Assembly: GCA_016165875.1 (NCBI GenBank)
Contig: JABBOT010000001.1
Location: 34,217,011 to 34,281,010, forward strand
DNA: 64,000 bases
Source of the DNA: Acanthopleura granulata
Lineage: Eukaryota > Mollusca > Polyplacophora > Chitonida > Chitonidae
Direction of reading: 5' to 3'
Shown: positions 12,286-23,970 of the stretch, one piece after another
How the letters are laid out: every line of letters begins with the position of its first letter
Position numbering within the stretch: position 1 is the stretch's first letter
Position numbers and translations under genes: made by a program
The notes under the pieces: generated by a model
Database searches by the model: none
The model's input: only the letters and a program-made list of their open reading frames with translations
Told to the model about the DNA's origin: nothing

Positions 12286-12642
12286 TTGTCGGTTTCCTGC
12301 TGACACATGATTACTGACAATACCTTTTGTTCTAACTTTTAACGGTTTTAACAATTTTAAATTGCGATAATTGCAGTGTAACATTTTGCCGTAGTTTTCG
12401 AGCTTTTCACAGTCACTTAATTAGTCACGGTATAACACCTGTAGGCCCGGTTAGTAAAGTAGTTAGGCCATGTTTGTCGGTTTCCTGTTGACACATGATT
12501 ACAGACAACACCCTCTGTTCTAACGTTTAACGGTTTTAACAATTTTAAATTGCAGTGTAACATTTTACCGTAGTTTTTGAGCTTTTGACAGTCACTTAAT
12601 TAATCGCGGTATAACAACTGGAGGCCGGATTAGAAAGGATAG
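12286..12642 (+). repeat. 188-bp direct tandem duplication, two copies
   Basis: Copy 1 runs from 12286 to about 12465 and copy 2 from 12474 to about 12642. Both begin TTGTCGGTTTCCTG and pass through TTAACGGTTTTAACAATTTT. Copy 1 has nine extra bases after AAATTGC. Point differences are scattered, so the event is not recent. Confidence 0.85.
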
Positions 12643-13179
12643 CAGTGTATGAAAGTAGGAGAAAACATGTTCCCTTGTCGGTACAAATTAGGTACCGGCA
12701 GATGATTGGGCTCCTGGGTAATCCGTCAAGCACGCTGCTGGAAAACAGAAGGATAACTGACAGTTATGTAATTTCCTAACGTGTGGCAGACGTTACCTGT
12801 TAGATTTGACGATAGCACGGAATGTATGTTTGAAGATAAGCTGAGCTTATTGATAGAACATGCCGATTAGCTGTTGAAACCTGTGAGTCTCGTCATGTTT
12901 GGATGTCACGAAAGCAGGCAGAAATATACGTGTAGATAAATCCCCCCCCCCTTTTCCTGGAAAATATGGAGTAAAACAGAGTAAAAAACGCTTTATGGAA
13001 AAATTAAGAATTGTTCATACTTAAACAAAACACGGGTCGGTTGTTTGCTGTTCCGAATGACCGATTGTTGGCGGACAGTTAGCTCTCTTCCCACGATATC
13101 TAATCACGTCTCCATGATTAATTTTCCCAGTTGTGTGCTTTGTAATTTGTTTTCTGCGCACGCTGTCTTACATAAGAGC

Positions 13180-13788
13180 TTTGACCGGCCACAGGGCATA
13201 AGGTTACTACTTTGCACTCATATAAGCTGGATACTGCTGAACTTCGAGTGAAGGATTGCGGCTTAGCGCCACATCGACAATGTTTCAGCCATATCGTGGT
13301 TACTACTCTGCGCTCATTTATTACAGTCAAATGTTGCTGAACTTCCAGTGTACCAGGGAATAAGCTCAGATACCTGCACTAATGTACAGATGGTTCCAAA
13401 TGTTGATTGGCCACAGAATACAAGGTGACTACTCTGCACTCGTGTAACTGAAATGTTGCTGAGCTTTCAAATGTGTCAGGGAATACACTAATGTACAGAT
13501 GGGGCCAAATGTTGACTGGCCACAGAATACAAGGTGACCACTCTGCACTCGTGTAACTGAAATGTTGCTGAACTTTCAAATGTGTCAGGGAATACACTAA
13601 TGTACAGATGAGGCCAAATGTTGACTGGCCACAGAATGCAAGGTGACTACTCTGCACTGGTGTAACTCAGATGTTGCTGAACTCTTCCAGTGTACCAGGG
13701 AATAAGTTCAGATACCTGCACTAATGTACAAATGGGACACAGAGGTTGACTGGGCACAGAATACCAAGTGACTGCTCTGCAATGGTAA
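13180..13788 (+). repeat. Tandem array of ~109-bp units, left part
   Basis: The word CCACAGAATACAAGGTGAC and neighbours recur at 13411, 13520 and 13629 (exact 109-base steps), with diverged copies at 13189 and 13754. The two central 109-base units are nearly identical. Outer units include an extra CAGATACCTGC segment, giving about 125 bases. The array stops abruptly at the inverted-repeat element and seems to resume after it. Confidence 0.85.
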
Positions 13789-13790
13789 CG

Positions 13791-15238
13791 AGTCATATCG
13801 CCTAACTGCCAACTCGTCTAATTCAAATTGTCTAATAAGTCAGCTGGAATCGTCTAACGCCTAAGGTAGAATCGTCTACAGTCTACTGGCATTATCAATG
13901 TGGTCGATAATCACCAGGTTCCGTAGAGCTCAGCCACACCCCACCGCCCACAATTCTCAAGAGTAAACGCGGGTAGCTTTGAAAACAGTTTCCAATTGAG
14001 TTACCATTACCTCACAATTCTTTATGCTCCCCAATGATTATTTATTTGACAATTACCAAGCGTGTTTTAGCCAAGGCTATTCAAACTTTTGAAGAAAAAA
14101 AAAACGCCTTTGACAAAAAGCCAATTAAAATTATTCCATTGCTGCAGAAGAAAAGTTCCAGGATTTCAGGTGCTCTACCTATGGAATACCGGTTCCATAT
14201 CAGACAAAATCACGTTGCTCTGTTTTTTCTCTCATTTATCCTCTAAGCGGTGTTCTATATGTAACCAGCAAGTTATCTTCTTCACGTCAATAACTTTTAA
14301 TCTTGTTTCCAAAAATTAAAATAACCTGATGTTCTTGCTCTTATCAGTATTCATAGAAAGGTGACATCAAAGATCAAACTCAGGTGTTATAATTGGTTTG
14401 CTGTCGAATTAAGACTGATGAAACAATGGCTGCACCAGAGGAGGAAAGTTGTCATTACATTTAATAAGCTGAATTAGTGAGCATTCAGGTTCAGGGAAGC
14501 TCACCAGATCGTAGCGCAAGGCCACACGGGAACAGTAGTAAGTGGTGTGATCACTGCTGAGCAACTGTCGAGGCGTGTCTCGAAATGGGAGACTCTGGCG
14601 GGCTACACACAAAAATGGTCCAAATGGCAATAAAAACGCATTGTTGCCTGCTGTGACGCCGCACTGCTTGTGCACTACGTAAGCATTTTATGAAAACGCA
14701 TGCACCTGAACGTGTGACGTTCTACCTCGAAAGAACAAAGGAGCAGACAGCTTTGGACCCTTTAGTTAGAAGCGGGAAGGAGTTTTACGAGTTCTCCATT
14801 AAACTGACCTTAAGAGACTCAGAGAATCTTGATTTATGCTGCTTATATATCATCAGTGCATGTTTTGCATTCAGTGATAAAGTGTCATCCTGGCTTATAT
14901 TTTTTATAGGTCAGGCTTTAAGAAACACACATATTGCAAGCCGAGGTATATTCTCTCTCCCTATTAGTTTTACGGAACAAATTCTCTGGTATCAGAGGAC
15001 CTACATTCTTCATTAAATAACATTTCATGCTAAGTAAAGTGTGTTTTTCCTTTATGAACCAAAGCGATGGTGTTTCATAAATATACATAATGCAATAATG
15101 TGAAGCCGGTAAATAATTTCATATGGTATTACAACATCTGACTTACAGTCTAGACGATTCTACCAAAGGCATTAGGCGATTTGATCTAAGGTATTCGGCG
15201 ATTTGACTTGGAAAAGATGGCAGTTAGACGATATGACC
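13791..15238. mobile_element. Non-autonomous element with long inverted, repetitive ends
   Basis: The left arm (13791-13884) and right arm (about 15146-15238) are imperfect reverse complements: AGTCATATCGCCTAACTGCC at one end pairs with GGCAGTTAGACGATATGACC at the other, and GGTAGAATCGTCTA pairs with TAGACGATTCTACC. Each arm carries several copies of an eight-base word close to TCGTCTAA (left: 13798, 13814, 13828, 13850, 13872). The interior (about 1.26 kb) has no frame resembling a transposase, so the element is probably a foldback or MITE-like derivative. It lies inside the 109-bp array. A possible short duplication GTAA(C/G) flanks it (13785 and 15253), but the right boundary is uncertain. 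Its class is unknown. Confidence 0.6.
14570..14805 (+). repeat. Dispersed repeat D, unfilled copy inside the inverted-repeat element
   Basis: This stretch aligns with 61711-61843 plus 62199-62290. Shared words include ATGGTCCAAAT/ACGGTCCAAAT, GCTGTGACGCCGCA/GCTGTGACGCTGCA, GCTTTGGACC and GAGTTTTACGAGTTC/GAGTTTACGGGTTC, in the same order and spacing once the SINE in the second copy is removed. It carries no recognisable protein. Confidence 0.65.
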
Positions 15239-15470
15239 TGTGTTAGACTAATGTAAGTCAGACGTTGCTAAACTTTGTTTGGGTACAGAGTTCTACCCAA
15301 CATGCTACCCTAGCCTCAAGTAAGTCAATTGGTTGTATACTTTGAATGTGAAAAAGGCACAATATCTGCACTCCAGAGGGTGCTAAAACTTTCATTGGAT
15401 ACAAGCATATAGCCCTACCCCCATGTATAGATCAAATGTGGCCATACTTTGACACAGCACAACGACGAGT
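15239..15470 (+). repeat. Degenerate continuation of the ~109-bp array
   Basis: After the inverted-repeat element, words like GTAAGTCAGACGTTGCTAAAC, CTGCACTCCAGAG and CAAATGTGGCCATACTTTGAC follow the same order as in the left array, at lower identity. This suggests that the element split one array. Confidence 0.5.
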
Positions 15471-15489
15471 TACATGTATATACATGTAG

Positions 15490-18400
15490 CACGGTCTCCG
15501 GATATCCGGTCACTGGTCATAACTGGGTCGACTTCTTTCACGTAACGACAGTTAAGTGAACAGTCCTTATCAGTCCATATCAGCATAAATTAGTCAAGAC
15601 ACACAAACGTGGCTTGACTGTATGCCTCTGCCATCCCCATACTCAGCACTGATTGTTCCAGTCTCGTCCACCGGTTATAGCGTTACAATTGTTATCGAGA
15701 AAGCCAATAACACGGGTACAGAGGGGTTACTGCGAATTAACCAAGGCTAATTGTCCACATAAATTAGTGATTCTTGCGTAATTTCCCGATTTTTATTGTC
15801 TGCTGCTTGTTTGTGCAAACTCTATAACTGGCTGACAGCAGAGTGTTTACTGTCTCAGTTGATGAGTGGGCGACGGATGCGTTAGGGCCACATAAACAGA
15901 TGGTACGCGAACTGACTGGACCGATGTAGTGTTGATTTGACCCGATATTGAAAATCCGAGGATTTTCACAGGCTCGGCGGTTATCAAGGCATTTAACAAC
16001 CACAGGGCTTATCTAGCTTTCTAAAGGTGTTTGTTTTTATTCTCAGTAATGTGGTCCTTTCAAGGCAGCACATTCTCCGCTATAACCACCCTGTCTTTAC
16101 CGAACTGCGCTCAAAAAATGCACTCCAGCAGTGATTTGTCTTTTCCTGTCTCTATACAGAAGGTTTAGTTAATTATAGGCCTGAAATCCTTCGCAGATTT
16201 TTTTTTGAGTGGCCCAGTGCCACTGCATCATGGATGCTCGCTTCACACTGCCGCGTGCTGAGGATCCAAATCTTTTGAGACATTAGGCAAAGACGAAAGT
16301 TAATCAAGGAAATCGCCAGGAGCATTGGAGTCAATTTACTTACTACTTTAGATAATTATCTCGTTACCTACGTTGGTTTTTACATAATGGTATGAAAAGA
16401 CTGAGCAATGACTAATCCGAAAGCCACCTTTATCAAAAGATAGAAAAATGCGCTTTTCAGATAAAATGCACATTTCAGAGAAATGCTCTTATCCGAGAAA
16501 TATTATTAAGGCTTCCCATAGATATATGTATTTACAAGGAAAACATCGTTGAAGTTGAGTTCCATTTTATTGGACCCATCCTCGATATTAATGCAATTTT
16601 ATGTCAGGTTTCAAATTTCCCTTTACAGTTAACATTTGCTTATTTATAGGCATGTCCATGTACCATTGTATATACCACACCTATGAAAAGATCAGTCATC
16701 ACGTGAAGTCCATGTTCGGTATAGTATAGAAAAAATATTTATCTGGAGCATTCAGAACGTTTGCAAGACATTCATCAAACTACTGACTGGACAGCATGGC
16801 TGAAATATTGCCAAAGCTACCTGGAATGACAGTCGCTCAATTATTCCAGAAAGGTTCCTACAACATCAGGAAATGTTCCCAGAATATTCAGAAATGTTCC
16901 CAGAAATGTAGATGGAACAGAATGTCAAAACTCGGTTAGCCATGGTATGTGGTAACCGTTAATTCGTCAGTCGACATTACTCTTAATTAGGTAGATTAAA
17001 ATTACGAGAAGCAAAATAAGCATGGATTGGTTTATGAGTGATTTTTTGACAAACTTAATGTTAATGTGACAGGTTTGCTTGATTACTTTTGAAGGCCACT
17101 CCGTTCTTTGTAATGTAATGTAATGTTATAAATCATAAATCCATCAGCAAAATGAAATCAAAACTATCAAGAGAATCTAGCTTTATTCGGATAAATGCGA
17201 AGGGATGTCTTAACCGAAATGATTATGTAATGTGGCATTATCTTCATCTGGGGTTTACTTGGCAGTTGTTTCGCTCTCTAACCAAAACACCGGGTTAATC
17301 GTCAGATGTCTGGTTTGGAATCTGGACAATTTTTTTTTCTCACCAGAACAGATCCACCTTAATAGCATTTCCTGTCAGCTTCTTATGATCAAAGATAACT
17401 TACATTCACTTGCCTGGAGGGCTTTTCTTTTATCGGAGAAGCTTTTATCTCGTGAGAAGTCAAAATGGACAGGAGTTCTTTCGTCGTTATGATCTAAGTT
17501 ATTTGAGCTATAGAGTGAATCTGGCAGCTTTAACTTTGTCAGAAATAGGCAAAGCCATGCAGTTAGCGTCCCGGGGCGACTGTAAACCATGTCTCGGGAT
17601 ATCCAGTGCTTTCCCAAGATGCATTGTAAAGTGCTGAAATTCGACAGTTGCAGTTTGTACTAAAGACATAACCAAGGGAGACGGATTCCGTGTCAACTGG
17701 CAGTTTCCCAAGTATCAGAGAACGTTTCTGTAAGTAGGTCTACCGAGTAACTGACAAAACAACCGAATGTAGCAAAATAAATCCCAGCCTACATCCTGTA
17801 AGGCTTGTGTCATAGGCACCGACGCGATCCCAGCATTAATTGGGTTTCTTTCTTGCGCGCAGATTCGGGAATTTGAGGAGAGATTTTGTGCATACAGAAT
17901 GTTTGCTCTATATAGGACACTATTACAGCCGGATTATATACCTTTGTTTGCTTTTCGAGGGAAAATCTGAAAGGTTCAAATCAGAACTGAAAGAATTGCC
18001 AAATGATGATGTTCCAACCCTACATGTACATTGAAATTAATCCACAGACGGTCAGCGTGTTGTTTCAAGGGTGGGTGGCCTGTGGCTGTTTATAGGATAT
18101 CGAAGTAAAACGACTGCAAATGAAATGGATTCCGAAAGCCTAGTGGATGTCCCTAATTCGAAGTATTTCCTAAGAGAGATTCGCCATTAAAACAAAACCA
18201 GGCAGGTCGTTAGCAGATAATTGCAACTGGTATTGAGTTGCAAAAATGTTAAATAAATAGTGGCTGTTTGTTTTTGTTCCAGAATAAATGACTGATGATG
18301 GTCAAATATCATAATGAAAAATTTTCCACTTTTCGGTCAGTTAAAACTCACGAGTGTTATGTACATCCTTGCCGGTCCTGTTCAATTTCTTGGAAGGCTA

Positions 18401-21400
18401 AGTGGCCTTCAACTAACCTAAAGCCGTGGAAGAAGCCCAAGAAACGCAGAGAACTGCATGTTCTGAACAGGGTCCACGGACAAACGAGGAGATTTACAGA
18501 TTTCTTATCTATGTCTGGAACTAAACCCGTGTACCAGGGATTAGAAGTGGCGCACCTTACCGTCGATCTACGCCCAGTTCTCCATAACAGAATACATGTG
18601 GGGAAAATGGCTGTATGTTTTATATACGATGAACCTGACTGATGCGTCAGGGAGTGCTTTGTGATAGCATCTCATTTCACAGAGAAAGTAGAATAAAACA
18701 AAACCATTGATAATTGTCCAATCTGATGAGGCAGTTCATGCTCCCTTTTTGATAACGGTGACGATCTATCATTCAAAATTGTGATATGTGGTTAAAGAAA
18801 AAGCTGTAAACATGCAGTTTGAGAAAAATATTTGTATGGGCAAAATGATCCGTGATGTGGATGAAACAATCTGGTTTGAAGAACCACAGATTGCAATCTG
18901 TCGTGGTTATATACCGGATGCTGGGTACGAGTTGAAGGCGACAACGTTAAGTGGTATGTCACATCCATTAAAGCGAATCCCAAGCCTTGTCATTGCTCTA
19001 AAGCTGATTTAGCCAGGCGACTATAGCGCAAGTCAATACCCAAATCTATATTGCATTATACGGGCACTAAAAGGATCACCGTGCCATGATATAATAGAAT
19101 TGATCTTTATCAGTTAAAACCTCGGCTCTCTAAGTGACCAAAGATGACATCAAACCAGTCAAGAACAGGTACAATAATACTGTCGGCACTTGCCTTGGTG
19201 TGCTGACTCCCTGATACCCCTCGGGGGTGAGATCGTCTAAGAGACGCTATCAACGCAAATCCCGCGGGAGGCATTCACTCGCCAACACTTCATTGAAAAT
19301 CTTCCAAACTACCCATGTTTTCTTTCGCTTACTTCAACAAATGTGTCTGGGCTAGGCTCGTTGGAGAAGCGATTCCTTGAGAGGTATCATTGAGAGTCTT
19401 CCAGCCTATACATATCCCTGCTCTTATCCCGCATCTATACTCCTACCGGCTATATTAGGTGGCCGAGATCGATAGCAAATCTTGTAATGGTAACGTTAAG
19501 ACGGTTCGTCTACAAATAAATGAAAAGAAATTTGATAACTCGCTGGTTAGTAAAGGCTGCTTGGTCCCCGCCCTATGGCAGACAGGCAGACCCTAGGCAC
19601 ACTCTACAGGCGGTTGTAACGAGGAGGTATAGTCTAAATTCACTCAGACAGATCTAGAACTAATTTATCTGGAAAGTATGAAAAAAAAAATAATAAAAAA
19701 ACAAAAAGAAGTGAAGGAAAAACTTCTCAAACCGAAACATTACAATGACGATGCTCTAAGGTTTCATATTTTATTTATGAGATTTTCGTATCATATGCCA
19801 TTCATCTTGAACTCTCCCTTCCCTCTTTAAATCATTTTTATATGATACAGTCTGCTACATCAGGCTATCAATATCGACCTAGAAGAATTAAGACTTATTT
19901 TACTGTCTCGTAACAAAGTATACACTGAACAGGTCAACTATAATCAAACCTCGGTCTTCTTACAAACTCATAAAAGCCATTTGCGAAAAGAGTGCTGGTG
20001 CTTTTGTATCAGAGATATAGGTCTTGTAATAATCAAGGAATTACGCCCGAGGCACACATAAAGACCTTCGGTGAAGTCTGGCCCCCTTTTAAATCCGGAA
20101 ATACGCTATATATACAGGTCTTGAAGTATCCATCAGACCTGACCGGCTCTTTTCATTGCGAGTATTAGCTTAATCCAACGTTTGAAATTTGGACCCTATA
20201 GCTTCTAAGTGTGGAAAGTGCCCTTAAAAAGTAGGCACGCTGTATAATTTATACATGCGCAATTCAAACAACTGATTCCTCAGATTTGCCTCAGAATTGA
20301 GGAGTGTCGGAGTACTGATTGAATAGTACTGCCACGCTTAAATTACGGGTGGGTGATGAAACATACCCTAGTCGAAAGAACTAAAAACTATCTGCCCAGG
20401 ATAAGTAGCCACTCACATGAGGCTACATCTGTGACAAAATGGTATGACCTCAGTTCTACCAGCTATTGTAGCTTAAAACATGGCCGCCATCACACGAAGA
20501 ATTCAACATAAGGCAGTAAAAACGGTATGTATCTGCAACTGACTGTATCAGCTTGTGATGAGAATTAGGCTTACGTTATCACTGACCATGTCCCATCAGC
20601 TACAATGTTAGACTTTACTTGGAAAAGTACTTTACCGTGCTCTTGAGACAAATGAACATATACAGATCATCGTGCTTGGTGGTGAGATGGAACGATGGGG
20701 TATCTATTGCACTGAAGGCTGAGTCTACGATGACCCTCATGCATGGATTCCTGACTCGCATATCTTACACCTGGCTATCCTACAATACAGGCTGAGTGGG
20801 CCTCAGTGAGCGAGTGCAATACGATGGCTGCAGTGTTGTCAGCCTTGTCCACGTTCAGAAGTAAATGTACGTGGTGCAGCTGTGTCCACATCTGTTACAG
20901 ACATAAATCTGGTTTCAGTTTTAGGCTCTCATTTCAAGTTTAATCGGTGGGCTTAAGTCGTCCAAGCAGACACTCGCACAGGGGTATTGTGGGAGTGAGG
21001 CGTTTTAAACGTGGTGACTTCAGTGTGACCTCCAATAGACAACTTACGTCTAATTGGCTCTGTTAAGGGTTTGGCCGAGAGACACTCACCTGAAGATTTC
21101 CCCACCAAGTGGACTCGACGTCATCGACCCGTTTATGCGCTTCTGTCGATAAACAGATTATTGTGGACGCTGATCGCCCAGTCATCCTCCCACCTGTTGT
21201 GGACACTGTCGTCTTCAAGTAGACAGTCGCTGTTGATGTCTGTAAGATTTTATTAGTAAAACTGTTGGGCGTCTCTGGTGTGTTCATTGGTCAGATATTT
21301 AGTCAGTTCAGACTGATCCCATTGGTTGATTACGCACCAGCGCTGGTGATTTCACGGGCTAAAAGTGTGGTATGTTAGATCGTTTAAAAATGTTGTTAAG

Positions 21401-23815
21401 AGCGATCGATGATCATATTGTTTTGATTCGGGTGATTTGTTAACTGAGTCGTCAAGCGAAATGTCTAAGGTTTTGATTTCACAGAAGGATCGATAACTGG
21501 CCCAAATGTTTGATTTGTGTGCTTTAGAGTACTTCTGCGTAGGATATCGTGACTACCAGCGAACAACACGAATGCATTTAAATGAACTTTGCTTCTTTTA
21601 AATAAACTGTCACCCATCTGAACCAAACAAAGAGGATTCGCAGCGTTTTACCTCTTTTCAAGATTGAACTAAGATAGGAGTTTTTAAAATTTGTGTCTGA
21701 TTCCAGCCAGTTTTTTTTATGCGGAATAACGTAAAAACATCCATAACGACGAGTAATAATGATAGGATAACTTGATTACAAGATTACACGGTTGGTCGCA
21801 CTTGTGTGTAAAAGTTTGCTAGGAAGTATTAGATGCATGATAGCGGTGTCCAAGCTGTTTTAAACTCTCTGATACATAATTGTATTGGGTCTTTACCTCC
21901 ATTATAGATTCGTAATATCAGCACAGCCTAACAAAAGCAGCCTTTCGTGCCGACTCCTTCATTCGTTTAATATTACTATTTTCCATAGATATCTTGTAAA
22001 CAATTCCAAGTGAAAAATTTTGCGAGCCTTAAGTAATGACGGGTTCCCCAGTGCGTCGTGGGTGAGGGCTGTCCGAGACGGAATTGCCTCTCGTTAACAT
22101 TGGACTGCCGGAACCGCAAACGTATAGCTCAGACAAAAAAATTCGACAATGTTGGATTCGGTTCCGAGAACTTAGGCGAAGCTCCACAGGCCTGCCAAAA
22201 CTGATCACTTCAGTGTCTAAGGGTAGGACATATGGAAATACAAGGGTGTTTGATAAGTATAAAATTCCCTGTTTTTGTACTATTGTCAAAACTGTACACA
22301 GGCAAACCGGGGACCTCATCCACTCACTCCAGATTGAGGTCAGTAGCGAGGTTAGTTAGCGTAGAGGGATGTCAGCGAATCTCCAGCGTCTGTTGTCCAA
22401 GTTGCTTCCAGATGCAACTCGTTTAACCTTCCCCAGAGAGTAGCATTGAAATTACCCCCAGTTATTATGGAAATAGATATTTCCCTCGGACCCATTATAT
22501 AACCCCTCTGATCGGCAATGAGCTTTTCCCCTGTTCCCAAAGTACTGACTCACATCCACCGACAAAGATGTTTCGATCAATAGCTAAAAAGAAACAGTGA
22601 TCAGTTTGAAGTTTTCTTTATTGCCCTCGTCTATCGGTGGAATATCTTTCTGAAAAGCTGACAGAGGTTAGGTCTATTGATTACCAGTTGAAGCCGTAGT
22701 AATGATCTCCAAATCAGCATCCAACACAACATTGCCCAATTGGGGGGAAATTTTCCTGGATGACAAGCGTTTATAAGATATCATCTAGTGGCCTGCACCA
22801 TGTTTTAATCATGGCAAAAACATCTTGCTCTAGGTGATAAAACAGCTTGGGCACACACTGATTTTCGAACAAGGTCAGTTTCCTTGAGATCAAAAATCAA
22901 TAGTAGTTGTGAATGTAATGAAAGACCCCCTTTCCCAAAACAAAAACCATAAAACAATATTTGTGCACTGTGCTTCGCAAAATGCTACATTTCGTAAGAA
23001 ATCCAACTTCTCTCTCTCAAAAAAGGGGTTTTGTGGCTTAAAATCGAAAACGCAAACTTGCAGATTTCAGATATTAGAATTAAAAGTTTTTTTATATCCT
23101 TTCACATAGCACAAGCAAATGTTCTCGACACCATGGACATTACTGATAGACTGATAATTCCGCTGAGCACAAATCAATCTGGTAACATGATCCTGACAAA
23201 TTATAAATGACTTGTGCTGAATTCGTCCTAAGGACGACGTTATCTATCGCTGCTGCTTGCAACAGGCACTAAAATGCAGCGTCGATAGTCTTCTCGACTT
23301 TACATATCATAAATATTCAATTTTAATCGTTTGAAAATTACGGCATTGTGCATGCAGCTGGAAAAAGATATACATGTAATACATGCGGCAATGGTACCAG
23401 CAGTGTTAGAGCGGTGCATGCATGCATTCCATTTGATACCGCTTACAACGTTACATGCACGTAACTACCATGGCGAAGTAGAGCCACTCGGATCTTTCCT
23501 GTGGATAAGGCTGGTAATTTGTAAAGCCTAATGTCACCAGATTTGGGTGATTAATGGACGTCTTCATTTGTTTTTTGTTTCCTTTTCGTCAAGGTGCCCA
23601 TGACCTTGTTAATGTTAGAACTTGTACAACAAGGTTTGTAGTTATTCTAAATTGACGCCACGCTTGATCGAGGTTGCGTGTATCCATACAAAACAGCGAG
23701 TTTTGCCATCAAGGGAAGCTTTATGGCACATCTACAATGGACTTACTCGTTAACAAGGAACCATCGTTGACACAGCACCAAATTCTAAAATTTCGCATTT
23801 TTTGCCTTTGCGTCT
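15490..23815. other. Intergenic DNA, nothing recognised
   Basis: Over 8 kb without a supportable gene. There is an A-rich run near 19680, a short repeat AAATGTTCCCAGAA at 16871 and 16890, and overlapping chance frames on both strands at 17.2-17.7 and 22.0-22.4 kb that lack recognisable domains. Confidence 0.4.
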
Positions 23816-23817
23816 TT

Positions 23818-23970
23818 TTATTTGTTTATTTATTTGATTGACCTTTTATGCTGTACTCAAGAATATTTTACTTATATGAGGGCGGCAAGCATTGTAATGG
23901 GAGGAAACCGGGCACAACCTAGACGTAAACCACGACCATCCGCAGGTTGTTGGCAGATCTTCCCGCGTAC
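23818..23970 (-). mobile_element. SINE family A, 5'-truncated copy
   Basis: Read on the minus strand, it has the family A body and the 3' end (AAGTAAAATATTCTTGAGTAC, here with changes) followed by an AAATAAATAAACAAA tail. The tRNA-like head is missing. No target-site duplication seen. Confidence 0.8.

Noticed and set aside
14690..15016. 108-codon plus-strand frame inside the inverted-repeat element
   Set aside because: No recognisable transposase motif, and the homologous part at 62.2 kb is interrupted and does not keep the frame.
15471..15488. Perfect 18-bp palindrome TACATGTATATACATGTA
   Set aside because: Made of alternating simple AT/ACGT-type dinucleotides, for which palindromes are common.
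18295..18642. 115-codon plus-strand frame
   Set aside because: Length is within chance expectation for 64 kb, and no domain, splice context or neighbouring exon supports it.
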